From IMG/VR virus record IMGVR_UViG_3300042563_002176, positions 1 through 38,568 of that record: a DNA stretch of 38,568 nt; one strand, given 5' to 3'. This document shows, piece after piece, positions 7,301 through 16,257 of the stretch. Position 1 is the first letter of the stretch; every line of letters begins with the position of its first letter. Both the position numbers and the translations under genes were made by a program. Under the pieces are notes generated by a model. It was not told the DNA's origin. It did no database searches and saw nothing but the letters and a program-made list of their open reading frames with translations. Source of the DNA: a virus.

Positions 7301-10300
7301 TGCTTCTCTTTCAGCAGTGCCACTTCCTTCGCTTCGCTTGCCTTGGCCGCGTCACCTTCCCGGCGTTGCTTAGTCTCTAGTGCCACCACCGCCGCACGCT
7401 GCCGTGCTTGGAGCGTGGTCTGCTCCAGCCTTTGCCGGACCTTCAGCGCATCCTTCTGGTCCGTCGTCCAGCCGTCCTCCTGTGCGCCTCCTGCCTCGAT
7501 GTCGGCTTTCACGCTCAAGTCTTGCAGTGCCGCCTCATGCTCTGCCTTAAGTGCCTTCATGGCTTCCTCGTTGTCCCGCTGCCTGCGTTGCTCCTCGGCA
7601 CTGTAACGGTCGATAAGCTGGGCCATAGCGTTCGCCTGCTGCCCTTGGAACTTCTCTGCTTCGTCGCTGCTCAACATTACAGAAACGTCATCGCGGAACT
7701 CAATGTCCCGTGCCATTTTAGCAAGTGCAGCACTCGCCCGCTGCATCATGTCAAACCGCACCTCGGGATCGATGGCGATTTCGTCAAGCCGTGCCATGAT
7801 CCGCTCCAGCCTGCTGCTGCTTGCAATGCTGTACCCGTCTTCTGCCGGTGCTTCTTCGGGCATGTCGCCAACCTTCCCCTCGGTCCATGTCCACTCCGGC
7901 ATCAGTCCGGTTTTCTGTTCAGCGAACACGGTGTCCGCAGTTGATGCTTTCCGGTTGGCCTGCCCGTACGGGCCATAATTAAGCCAACTGTTCTGCCCAC
8001 GGGTCTCGCTAGTAATTGCCCCCACCGCACTGCCAGTGAACAGGCGAACGTGCGCCTGCCATGCGTTCTCCTCTCCTCGGCCACGGAAGCCAGCGCCTTC
8101 CAGACCGTGACCAAAGGCATCATGCACCGCTCGGAATAAGTCGTTGGCAAGCACTTTGCCCATGCGTCCGTTCAAGCCACCCCTTGGCCACTCAATGCCG
8201 GTCTCTTCAAGCATCCGGTTAGTATCCGCCGCAGCATCGCCGGAGCCAAACCCAACAAGTGTGGGAAATACTCCCATCTGCTGGTTGTTCCTGATGTCCC
8301 TTAGTGCGTTATATGGGGAGCTTGCGTAAGCTTCGTTGCCTGGGATTTTTGGGTCAATGAACCAGAACTTATAGCCAGCATTTACCAGTGCGTTGTACTG
8401 TGCGGTAGTCTGCCTTATCAGGTTATCATAAGCTTCCTTTACGGCAGGATCGTCCGGGGCATGTGGCATTGCCTCGTAGGCATCTGCAATCCGCTTGCCC
8501 CTGTCATCGTCTACTGTGGCGTATTCTGACTGACGTCGAAGCTCGATTCCAATGCTTTTGGCGTAGTCTTCGGCAACGGTAACCAATCGGGAATCCGGCC
8601 CGTTAAAGCCTGGGACCGATGGCGTACCTCGTAAAGGCGCAGTTGCCCTAGTTCCAATTCCTCCTCCTCCGTTACCTGCTCCTGCTCCTCCTCCTCCTCG
8701 GGTGCTGATGCTGTACCCGTCTGTCCCAGCTTTTCGAGCACCTCGGCGAGTAACAGGTCGCCGAATTGGTCGCTCGACTCCTGCTGCAAAGATTCCACCT
8801 CCTCCAGGAGTTGCTCCAGTTCTCTCGTAGATGGTTCCTCGTTCTCGGAGGGTTTTGAGGTATTGGTCATATGATGCTGGTTCAGTTCCTGATTTGCGAA
8901 TGGATGCTGCCCAAAGGGCGGCTTGGACCTGTCGCGGTTCCCACCCTATGCTCTGGGCGATCTCGGTCAAGACCTTTTCAGCCTCGGTGTATTGCGCGTC
9001 CGTTGGGGTCTTGGTGCCAAACAGCATGTTGGCAATGTGCCGGTCAACCACCACCTTCTCGGTCGCACCTTCCCCGCCTTCGTTGGCCGCTTGGTAGTTG
9101 GAAATCTTCCGCCCGGACAGCGCAACGTCGTCACGCCACCGCTCCAGATTCTTCAGAACCCCAGACAGCGCACCGGATTCTGCTTCCCCTCGCTTCTTGC
9201 CATCAAACTCTTCGCCCCGCTTCCAGTACCCATACATCCGCAGGGCAATGGCGACGTTTGCTTTGACTGAAGTAGCCTGCGAAGTGATTGACAGGATCGA
9301 CTGAAACGCCGCTGAGTCTTCCCCAAAGTACTCGTCCAGCAGGTATTGGTAAGTGGTGTAGAAGTCCTTCCAGTCCTTGCTCTTGTCAATGGCATCAAGG
9401 ATTTCATCCCGTGTCATCTGCATCTTCAGAGATGCCTTCTGCCGGGTGCTGATGCTGTAACCGGCACCCTGTGCCGCAATTGCCTTCAATGCTTCGTACC
9501 TTGCGGCAGTCAGCCCAAGTGTCCGAAGCTGAGCCGGGGTCAGGTTTGCGGACTCAAGAGTTTGGACAGTGGTATCAGTTCCTCGGGGTAGGACTCTTCC
9601 ACGTCCTCCAGCAGGCCCGCCAGCACTTCCTCCGGTGGGGACATTTTCTTGTATTCCGTCACCGACTGCCCCACGAATTTGTGCAGCAGTTTCGTCTGGA
9701 GTGGACCGAGCGCCCGCAGTCTTTCGTTCGGCCAAGCTGAGTCCAGTCGGGTCATCAATAGTTTCTGTTCTGATTCCTCCATGGGACATGATTACCCGAT
9801 CGGGCATCGTTTGTCCATCCCAACCTTGAGACGTCCATAAATCCCTCAAGGCCGCTTCCTTGTGCGCCCGTTCGGCTTCGGTTGTTCCAAGCTTGTTGCG
9901 ATCGTATGGGATGCGCTTGCCAAGTTGAACCCAGCCGTGCTTTGCAAACGCAGTGGGCAGCACTCCCTTTGGCTTGGCTTTGGTTGGTACGGCATAGACT
10001 TCCAGTCGATTTGCCCCTGCTTCAATTGCCCGCGCCACGATCAAGGGCAGCATGCCCTTCACCCCGGTGTTGTTGATTGCAGATCGCAGTTCTTTGGTGC
10101 CGTCCGGCATTTTGTGAATTGCAAAGGCAACGTCTCGTTCGGCGACTTCTTTGCCAAGGGCGTACAGTTCAACGGTCCCGGCTTCTACTAGCTCGATCAT
10201 TTCCTTTTGGGAGTAAATCCGCAGCGTGTTTCGCGCCTCAGATCGCGCCTGTGCTTTAAGAAATTCCTTCAACCCTGCGCCCTTTTCGGTATTTACTGTC

Positions 10301-13300
10301 AACCATGTGCCCTCTACCGCATCCGTAAGGGCACGGATCGCTGGCGGGTGAATGCCCATTTTACCTAAATCCTGCACGGACTCAATTGCCGTCATCAAGG
10401 TTTTGGTGAGCAACTGACCATCGATGCCTTTTGGAAGCTTGGTAAGCAGGTAGCCGGGGCGACCCACTTTACCCGGAGGTTTTGGCGGATCCATTTTCCG
10501 CTTTGCCGTGTTCTTGACGTCAGATGCGATTTTGAAACCAACGATCATTGCAGGGATCGCAACGTCCAGCGGGATTGGTGTTCTGAAGTGGGCAATCAAT
10601 CGCCCCGGAATGATGGTGTCGTAGGACAAGTGAGGAGGGACGTTAAAGTCGGCTGCGCTCAGGTCATCACGCAGCACCCAGTTTCCGTCAACTTGCGTTG
10701 CCATTCGGTCGATATCGATAAGCAACATCGACAACATCGCGCCGGGTTCCACCCCATGGTAGGATTGGTCCCGTGTAGTCAGTAGCATTACGTCACTTAC
10801 TGGTGCCCCAGCGGCAAGGGCTTCAGCGGTTTGCATAGCATCAAAAACCACTACCCGGTTTTCAAAGCTCAAGTTGCCAAAGAACCCAAGTGCGCCGGGG
10901 TCAGTAAAGCCAGGGAAAGCGGCCAAAGTACTGTTTTTGGAACGGATGTTGGCCAACAGCTTTTTGTTGTCTGCCTCGTTGATCACCCCTGTTTCAACAG
11001 CGTGCGCCATGTCCGCCACGAAAACTATGCCAGCGTTGACGTTAGACTTGTGGGTCTCTTGATCCATTGCGTTGGGAGCAAGCAAGGCATAGTGCCGCCC
11101 GTCCTTCTTGTCCTTCCAAATGACGTTGGTTTTAGCCATGTCCCGCAACAACGCGGCTACCCCTTCACGAGACGATGTCCATGCGGCAGTCGTTTTTGTA
11201 GGCTCCGCTGGGTTGTAGTTCATCAGCGGGTAGCCTGCACCACCCTGCATGGGAACTCCACGGACACGTCCTGATGCTCCCAGCAAATCAGCCATGGCAA
11301 GGAAAAACCGTCTGCCGATATGCTCCTCCGGTATCATTGCTGGGACTTGCTTTGCGTCCGCAACGTCGTTGGCTGCAACAAGCGGACCTTCCGGTTGACC
11401 AACTCCTTTTAACACGCTGGCAATTCTCGTTGCCGTTGCAAGTTCTTCTGCTGCCTTTTTAGCCGCAGCCTTAGCTACAGCCGTCTCTTTACGAGCAAGC
11501 TCTGCCTTGCTTGGCGTCTTGACAGAGTACCCAGCACCTTCGTCTGTCGGTTGCATCATCTCTTCAACCTTGTCTGCAAGTGCGCTGTCAAATGCGTCCT
11601 TTTCCTTCAGCCCCACAGACTCGCGGATGAGTGCTTCCAGATCACCCAGCGCTCCTTCCTTTGCAGCTTTCTTGAGCCGGGCGACTTGGCCCAGTGTATC
11701 GCGGAACGACTCCAAATCGGATTGGGCATTGGCGATTTTAGCAGCATGCCCCATGATCGATTTGAGGTAATCAAAGTACGCCCGCAGCTTGGCAAATGCG
11801 GAAGGAGCAGCGCCGCTGGCTTCGGCAGCTTTAAGCCTTTGACGCTCTGCCCGGTAGTCCGCAGGAAGGTCTCCCCGTGCTTCTCTTAGCCCAGCAAGCA
11901 ACTCACGCCGAGTCCCACTGGTGATCCGATTGCCCCGCGCCTTGCCGGTGGTGTAAAGCGTGACCAAGGTAGACCAAGCTTCCGTAATGCCTCGCGTAGT
12001 ATCGGAGAATATGTAGGTATCTCCGGTCACTTTCTGAAGTCCTTTAATAACCTCACGGACGACGTCGTAAGTGGTCCTGCCGCTGGCGACTGAGCGACTC
12101 AGGTCGTTCTCTGCCTGCTCCTCAACCAAGTCCACCGTGCCGCCTCCACGCATGATCATTGAGACCTTGTTGACGACGTTGCCCTGTACCTCGTTGAATG
12201 AACGACCCAGCACATACATCCCGCTCAAAGCCTCTGCGCTCTCGGGGTTGTTGATGTCCTGCGCCAAGGGAGCCTGCCCTTCTTTCTTTCGCACCTGATT
12301 CGCTCGGTCCCAGATTGACTCAATGGACAGTTCTCTGCCTTCCTTGATCGCTTCGGTCAGGTCTTCAAACAAGGTGCCGGTCTTGTTGGAAAGCCGGACG
12401 GTTCGCCCCGGTTCCATGATACTGGCATAGTCAGACAGCGCATCCAAGAATGTCTCTTCCCGCTGCATGCCCCGTGCCTTGATCACACTCCTGACCGTCG
12501 TCATTGCCTCCTCGGCAGTAGCGTGTGGGATCGGTGCGGCATCTGGCTCCGTCGTGTCCGTCACTGCCCAGCCGTCTGCCGTGCGCGTGATGTCCAGACC
12601 GGCGTTCTTCATTGCCAGCAGTTCTGCCGCACCTTGTGCTTTCTGGGCATCAACTTGAGCGGTTACCAGTTTCTGCGCGGCAACAGCAGTCGATGATTGG
12701 ACGTCCCTCTCGGCGTAGGCATCGATGTAGGCTTGTTTGCGCTCTTCGACTCCCACGGTATTGACGATCTTTGCGGCTACTGCCGGAGCGATCCCCATGG
12801 CTTCAACCCTCGTCTGGTCACGCAGTAACGATTCAAGCCCAGCCTGCGCTTGCCGAGAGTCGCTGATGCCGCTCAATCCCCCGCCAAACACGGACAAAGC
12901 CATTACGGTCGAGAATACCTCGGGTCTCCAGAACCCGCCCTCTTCCTTGAATTGCTGCATCTCGCCTTGGAACTTTGACTGCTCTGCCAGATTCCAGCCA
13001 AGCTTCTCCCCCATGAATGCAGTCAGGATCGGGGCCGAGGCTTGCGCGATCTCTTCTCCATACTCTGACGCTTGAATGGTTCCCATCTTGGAGAGCACTC
13101 GGAACGTGGTCGAGGTTTCAAGCGCCGGACGCACTCCCATTATCCTGCTGCCTGCTCTTGTTGCCGTAGCCCGTGCAATTACAGACGATGGCACGAAGTT
13201 GAACAGGAAAGCCACACGCTCAAACCCTGCCTGCATTGCTCCCGTAAATTGTGATGCCATGTGTGCCGTCGCGGGATCGTTGCCCTCCTCGCGCAGTTTC

Positions 13301-14592
13301 ATGTATTCATCGTCGGCGTATCCGCCTTGGGCGATCAGAAGTCCAGCGTACGGGATAGCAATTGTCGCCATTGCCCCCAAGGAGTATCCAAGGTCAATCG
13401 CTGTCTTTTGAACATAAGTGCCGGTGGACGCAAGAAGACCTTCGTTCAGTGCCTTGTCCGCTTTGATGGGGTCAATGGTTCCTTCAAGAATGCCAATGGC
13501 TTGCGCTGCCACCTCTGCCCGCTGCACTTTTGCAGCAATCATTTCTTGCACCTTTGCCTGCTCCTCTGGGGTAACTGTTCTGGAAGGCTTAGCAATCGTG
13601 CCGCCGATATCACCTTCCAGCTTTGAGACCAGCGGCAATCCGCTTGAAATGCGCTGACTGATTTTTTCAGGAGTGTCCAGACTGGCATCAACTGTGCCGG
13701 TTGTGGTCAACTCACTCATTCCTCGGCCTAAATAGTTGCGCTCGGTGTAGCTTGAAAACCCACGCAGCTTTCCAGCAAATCCTCGGATTGCCGCCCCTGC
13801 TGTTTTCTCCACGGTGTTCCCGCTGGTGTCTGATCCCATCTGCCCTTTGAGCATGGAAATGACGATAGCCCTTTCGTCTGGGTTCATCATCGTCAAACGG
13901 TCGATGGCACCTTCAATTGAGGTCTGTGCCTCGTCCCCAAACCGCTCCAGCTTCCCTTTGGACAGCATGTCGTAAATCTCCCGCGCCTGTGGACGTAATG
14001 GAGAAACCCGCTCCTCAAGCCGCATCCTTACGTCAGACCAATGCGTTGCCAGTCGATTCCCGTCCTCCTCGTTCATGTTGGGAAACGCTTGGGAATCCTT
14101 CTTGATGCGACCAGCCTCTACCAGCAAATCCTGTGGCTGGAAAACCATCGTGGACTTGATTGCATCGTCGCTGAAGTATTCGGCAATCCCTCGGAAATCC
14201 TTCTGCTTCTGCTGCCGCTCCTTCATCAACTCAAAGAATGAGTCGTCGTTCAAATTCCCGCCCTGCGGAACTCCCAGCACTTCTCGGGCGTATCGGTCCC
14301 GATAGGTCTGGTATCCGCCCTCTCCCAATGCTTCGTCCGGCAGTCCGTAAAAGTCTCCAATGTAGCCACGGTTGACGCTTTTGCGCTTGCTGCCCTCGGG
14401 GTCAGGTGCCCACTCCAAGTAGCTATTTAGCGCAGTCTGTTGCTCTTGTGGAAGCCCCGTGATGTATGCGTTTGTGTTGAGATACATCTCCTCATGATCC
14501 AAGGCTTGCCGCTGAAGGTCAATTTGCCGCAGGGCGGCATAATCAACGGCTGGAGTTGGGGCAGGGGCGAGAGGATTAAGGATGGTTGCCAT
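4324..14592 (-). CDS. Giant 3,422-residue polyvalent internal virion protein
   Basis: One uninterrupted frame fills 26.6% of the window. It follows gp14-like and gp15-like genes, so it sits where T7 has gene 16; I infer a virion protein ejected into the host. Visible parts by approximate residue: helical N-terminus; membrane-like segment 404-424 (GAMATIAIPYAGLLIAQGGY); a module near 1114 with MQGGAGYP; an acetyltransferase-like stretch 1504-1544; Gly-rich linkers near 1660 and 1970; a helical module 1720-1940; a module with HDAFGHG near 2157 and ETRGQNSW near 2193; a coiled coil about 2330-2450; and a C-terminal region with hydrophobic segments near 3030 and 3230 and an acidic DDDDGDD patch near 3245. 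GYS(I/V) motifs recur at module junctions (about 1021, 1711, 1959 and 2253). This layout fits the phage polyvalent-protein families. Its ATG overlaps the previous stop as TAATG. No lytic transglycosylase motif was recognised. Confidence 0.9.
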   Translation of the reverse strand: MATILNPLAPAPTPAVDYAALRQIDLQRQALDHEEMYLNTNAYITGLPQEQQTALNSYLEWAPDPEGSKRKSVNRGYIGDFYGLPDEALGEGGYQTYRDRYAREVLGVPQGGNLNDDSFFELMKERQQKQKDFRGIAEYFSDDAIKSTMVFQPQDLLVEAGRIKKDSQAFPNMNEEDGNRLATHWSDVRMRLEERVSPLRPQAREIYDMLSKGKLERFGDEAQTSIEGAIDRLTMMNPDERAIVISMLKGQMGSDTSGNTVEKTAGAAIRGFAGKLRGFSSYTERNYLGRGMSELTTTGTVDASLDTPEKISQRISSGLPLVSKLEGDIGGTIAKPSRTVTPEEQAKVQEMIAAKVQRAEVAAQAIGILEGTIDPIKADKALNEGLLASTGTYVQKTAIDLGYSLGAMATIAIPYAGLLIAQGGYADDEYMKLREEGNDPATAHMASQFTGAMQAGFERVAFLFNFVPSSVIARATATRAGSRIMGVRPALETSTTFRVLSKMGTIQASEYGEEIAQASAPILTAFMGEKLGWNLAEQSKFQGEMQQFKEEGGFWRPEVFSTVMALSVFGGGLSGISDSRQAQAGLESLLRDQTRVEAMGIAPAVAAKIVNTVGVEERKQAYIDAYAERDVQSSTAVAAQKLVTAQVDAQKAQGAAELLAMKNAGLDITRTADGWAVTDTTEPDAAPIPHATAEEAMTTVRSVIKARGMQREETFLDALSDYASIMEPGRTVRLSNKTGTLFEDLTEAIKEGRELSIESIWDRANQVRKKEGQAPLAQDINNPESAEALSGMYVLGRSFNEVQGNVVNKVSMIMRGGGTVDLVEEQAENDLSRSVASGRTTYDVVREVIKGLQKVTGDTYIFSDTTRGITEAWSTLVTLYTTGKARGNRITSGTRRELLAGLREARGDLPADYRAERQRLKAAEASGAAPSAFAKLRAYFDYLKSIMGHAAKIANAQSDLESFRDTLGQVARLKKAAKEGALGDLEALIRESVGLKEKDAFDSALADKVEEMMQPTDEGAGYSVKTPSKAELARKETAVAKAAAKKAAEELATATRIASVLKGVGQPEGPLVAANDVADAKQVPAMIPEEHIGRRFFLAMADLLGASGRVRGVPMQGGAGYPLMNYNPAEPTKTTAAWTSSREGVAALLRDMAKTNVIWKDKKDGRHYALLAPNAMDQETHKSNVNAGIVFVADMAHAVETGVINEADNKKLLANIRSKNSTLAAFPGFTDPGALGFFGNLSFENRVVVFDAMQTAEALAAGAPVSDVMLLTTRDQSYHGVEPGAMLSMLLIDIDRMATQVDGNWVLRDDLSAADFNVPPHLSYDTIIPGRLIAHFRTPIPLDVAIPAMIVGFKIASDVKNTAKRKMDPPKPPGKVGRPGYLLTKLPKGIDGQLLTKTLMTAIESVQDLGKMGIHPPAIRALTDAVEGTWLTVNTEKGAGLKEFLKAQARSEARNTLRIYSQKEMIELVEAGTVELYALGKEVAERDVAFAIHKMPDGTKELRSAINNTGVKGMLPLIVARAIEAGANRLEVYAVPTKAKPKGVLPTAFAKHGWVQLGKRIPYDRNKLGTTEAERAHKEAALRDLWTSQGWDGQTMPDRVIMSHGGIRTETIDDPTGLSLAERKTAGARSTPDETAAQIRGAVGDGIQENVPTGGSAGGPAGGRGRVLPRGTDTTVQTLESANLTPAQLRTLGLTAARYEALKAIAAQGAGYSISTRQKASLKMQMTRDEILDAIDKSKDWKDFYTTYQYLLDEYFGEDSAAFQSILSITSQATSVKANVAIALRMYGYWKRGEEFDGKKRGEAESGALSGVLKNLERWRDDVALSGRKISNYQAANEGGEGATEKVVVDRHIANMLFGTKTPTDAQYTEAEKVLTEIAQSIGWEPRQVQAALWAASIRKSGTEPASYDQYLKTLRERGTIYERTGATPGGGGIFAAGVERPIRRPVTRRGARKAGTDGYSISTRGGGGAGAGNGGGGIGTRATAPLRGTPSVPGFNGPDSRLVTVAEDYAKSIGIELRRQSEYATVDDDRGKRIADAYEAMPHAPDDPAVKEAYDNLIRQTTAQYNALVNAGYKFWFIDPKIPGNEAYASSPYNALRDIRNNQQMGVFPTLVGFGSGDAAADTNRMLEETGIEWPRGGLNGRMGKVLANDLFRAVHDAFGHGLEGAGFRGRGEENAWQAHVRLFTGSAVGAITSETRGQNSWLNYGPYGQANRKASTADTVFAEQKTGLMPEWTWTEGKVGDMPEEAPAEDGYSIASSSRLERIMARLDEIAIDPEVRFDMMQRASAALAKMARDIEFRDDVSVMLSSDEAEKFQGQQANAMAQLIDRYSAEEQRRQRDNEEAMKALKAEHEAALQDLSVKADIEAGGAQEDGWTTDQKDALKVRQRLEQTTLQARQRAAVVALETKQRREGDAAKASEAKEVALLKEKQGAERKTRAKSETEQTKRQDMLDALSTLDAILTPFPAEVRAKVGGFVSLAKLRTNEAMEAYLKDRVEKLNNAVENYLRKDYVEQIKDLIKKGDAKRATGKKPGGKLGAEGHVLFDAVKAAAGMSEEETNKAIMALSDAIEKARMDDPDAVPVLAEKLQAAVMFGDLNGKTRTARDLANALTWLKENYERERTKWRMVEEARLAEVARLSESGVDSLDGATTDSDRLNSTAELGEFRAGSSGFSGAMRALFGKDSELFKRWTAASRKAIIQRTIEFQALQKDWRDLKDRLYGKGWKGDRKLYDDIVEPVEKSGVLITDKMKKSRETIPVNTAENILAGKAPELAEQFTDAEKAEMRVALDANVLEKRPKDTISLTRISGSTVGSEIMLSQGQAMHISLMWRQAQGRAPMEAHGYTEETITQVEAFMSPEAKAIRDWIASRYTAEWGDLNAVFAGMFGVNLPQIDNYSPLTFWSQQRKELANPDPSGGPIMAQGGMSTGMLKERVEKHGAEPRIVNAVDVFFDHMRQVAHFKAFAELAREMRGVMSKPEMRRALAVKHGENGTRLMDKWMDAFEQGGLTQKPGWFESQLANMGGARAVAVLAWNFKSAFTNVLNLLGMARKMPPDQYLKGIVRLFGGRLNWWVGKGSVFQSSEIIQRRINSGMSPEMQAGMSRIANMRPSMLKAFMEGGMALHAYSDAIFTSGSVAIAYDFHLREFLKEDIAPEEAQRMALAATEQSIADVTQPTEFLDKSTVEMERNAMARAIFSFQSDPRQKMALQMEAYAEKDWGRLVKLVIVDHVVTGLIMQTITNAWRDANDDDDGDDVFDPLHWQWKDYMIAMAIGPWSALPMFGPAIDAVAAAFKSGPAINESILTSAGSWAGRGVRMATSEKGKVEPYEMTSDVIRGTAIGTAIMTGDARFAVVARVGSTAFDLLDNYIETEEESISHELKMRRLKDKELNPPAEKTAEEKAQAKVDKAAKNLRELERLREEQKGK

Positions 14593-16256
14593 TATTGAGC
14601 AGGTTCGTAACTAAGATCGGTGCCGGGAGGAAAAGGGATAAGCAGACTTGCGTCTTCAACATTGTCAACATTGGCGGCACCCGGCGTTAGCCCAGCCCTG
14701 TCCCTTGGTTGCCTTACTGATGGAAGCCCCAAGTCCCATTCTGACAAGGTTTCTGGTGTAGCGGTTGGTTCCGCCTCGTCTTCTGGGATTTCCTGCGGAG
14801 GTGCCATAGGCTGGACCGTTGCGCGGATCGTTGCCGCCTTGCCTGCCCGGAAGTTGTTCAGTTCTTCCGTTGCTTGAGTGATGGTTGCGTTGGGAGTTTG
14901 TGCCATCCATTGATCCATGTGCATCTCTGCTTTGCCTCGCTCGACATAGGCTGTGATCTTTTTCTTCTCGTCCACCACTTCAACTGGGGCAAAACCGGCA
15001 CGTTGTTGGAGGCTCTTGTATTGGCCAAACCCACCGGCATCAAACATGGAACGGGTGATGTTGTCTACAGTATCACGCACGGCATCCGCAATTTGTGGTC
15101 CGCCGGTCCCGCTGTACTTGGCCTTTAAGGGATTGAGCAAGTACAACCGCAGTCCTTCAGGGATTGCTTGGTCGATTGCCAGCTTTAGTTGCACGAATCG
15201 TTTGCCGTCCGGGTCTTCGGTTCGGTTGTAGGCTTTGACGTAGTCCTTGTACCGGGAAAAGTTCATGGGCGCATCCTCAATTAGCTTCGCCTGTGTTTCG
15301 GCGTTGTTCATCCGCTTCCACATGTTCTTAAACTCAAGCCTAGTGGTCTCACGCATGTCGGCAGGGAATGCCGCCTCTAAGTCTTTCAGCGTGTCAAACT
15401 GCTTCCCTGCAACTTTGTCTGAAAAGTCATCTGCACTGTTGGCAATTTTGTTACGGTTTATTTGGTCCGCTTTGCTCTTGATGGCAAGTTGGTCTTCAAT
15501 GTCCAGTCCTTCTAAATATTGATCTGGGTTTGCCTTAAAAACGTCGTAGTTCTCAGCGGCAAACTTTAATGCTTCAGATGACCTATTCTGATCGGCAAGC
15601 CTTTTGAGTTGAGCCTCTTGCCTTGCCGCTTCCTGTTTACTGACAAAACCAGAATCAACCAAGGTTTTTAGTTTAGTTCCCGCAAGAACATAATTTTTGC
15701 TGGTCACCAGTTGAGTGACTTCTGCCATCGCAGCATCCACCACTTTGTCGTTGGACCGCTTTGCAGAGTTCAGTGTAACAGCCAAGGATGCGCGTCGTTG
15801 CCATGAATCCATCTTCATGGAGATCGCGTCCCTTGCGTCCGGCGACAGGTCTTGCTTCAGCAGGGAGTCCCGCAATGCAGTCGAGTGCTTTTCGGCAATT
15901 CCTGCCCATTTGGTCTCGTCCGGTTCCAGTTCAAGGTCGGCGTTGATCTGGTCCTGTGCCATCTCCATCGAAGTGTTCGCCTCGTACTCTTTCCGAATGT
16001 TGATCGCCTCGTTCTGCTTCAGCCGGATCGCCATGATGGCTTGCCCTTCACCGGCAATCGCCTGCCCAATGGCACCCACTTGCTGTTCGGCAACGATAAA
16101 CCCTCGCGGATCGACTTGGGCAACGGCACCTGCCGCACGGATGGATGCGGAGTTGTCAGTGCTCAGACCTTCAATCCCGGCAGATTTCTGGAATCCCCCG
16201 AGGTTGGTCGTGGTCTTAGGGAGTTGCTCGTAGGGGATGGGGATGCCTCTTGCCAT
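14592..16256 (-). CDS. Internal virion protein, T7 gp15-like by position
   Basis: The 554-residue product is almost wholly helical and polar, with many Ala, Gln, Lys and Glu, and no membrane segment. The N-terminus (MARGIPIPYEQLPKTT) and the long central helices fit the ejection proteins of T7-like phages, which pass into the cell and help build the channel across the envelope. The C-terminal 60 residues are Pro- and acid-rich (PPQEIPEDEAEPTATPE) and probably disordered. Position supports the call: it is directly between the gp14-like gene and the giant gene, with its TAA stop sharing a base with the next ATG. T7 gp15 is longer (about 750 residues), so the assignment is by order and composition, not by a recognised motif. 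Confidence 0.7.
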   Translation of the reverse strand: MARGIPIPYEQLPKTTTNLGGFQKSAGIEGLSTDNSASIRAAGAVAQVDPRGFIVAEQQVGAIGQAIAGEGQAIMAIRLKQNEAINIRKEYEANTSMEMAQDQINADLELEPDETKWAGIAEKHSTALRDSLLKQDLSPDARDAISMKMDSWQRRASLAVTLNSAKRSNDKVVDAAMAEVTQLVTSKNYVLAGTKLKTLVDSGFVSKQEAARQEAQLKRLADQNRSSEALKFAAENYDVFKANPDQYLEGLDIEDQLAIKSKADQINRNKIANSADDFSDKVAGKQFDTLKDLEAAFPADMRETTRLEFKNMWKRMNNAETQAKLIEDAPMNFSRYKDYVKAYNRTEDPDGKRFVQLKLAIDQAIPEGLRLYLLNPLKAKYSGTGGPQIADAVRDTVDNITRSMFDAGGFGQYKSLQQRAGFAPVEVVDEKKKITAYVERGKAEMHMDQWMAQTPNATITQATEELNNFRAGKAATIRATVQPMAPPQEIPEDEAEPTATPETLSEWDLGLPSVRQPRDRAGLTPGAANVDNVEDASLLIPFPPGTDLSYEPAQ

Positions 16257-16257
16257 A

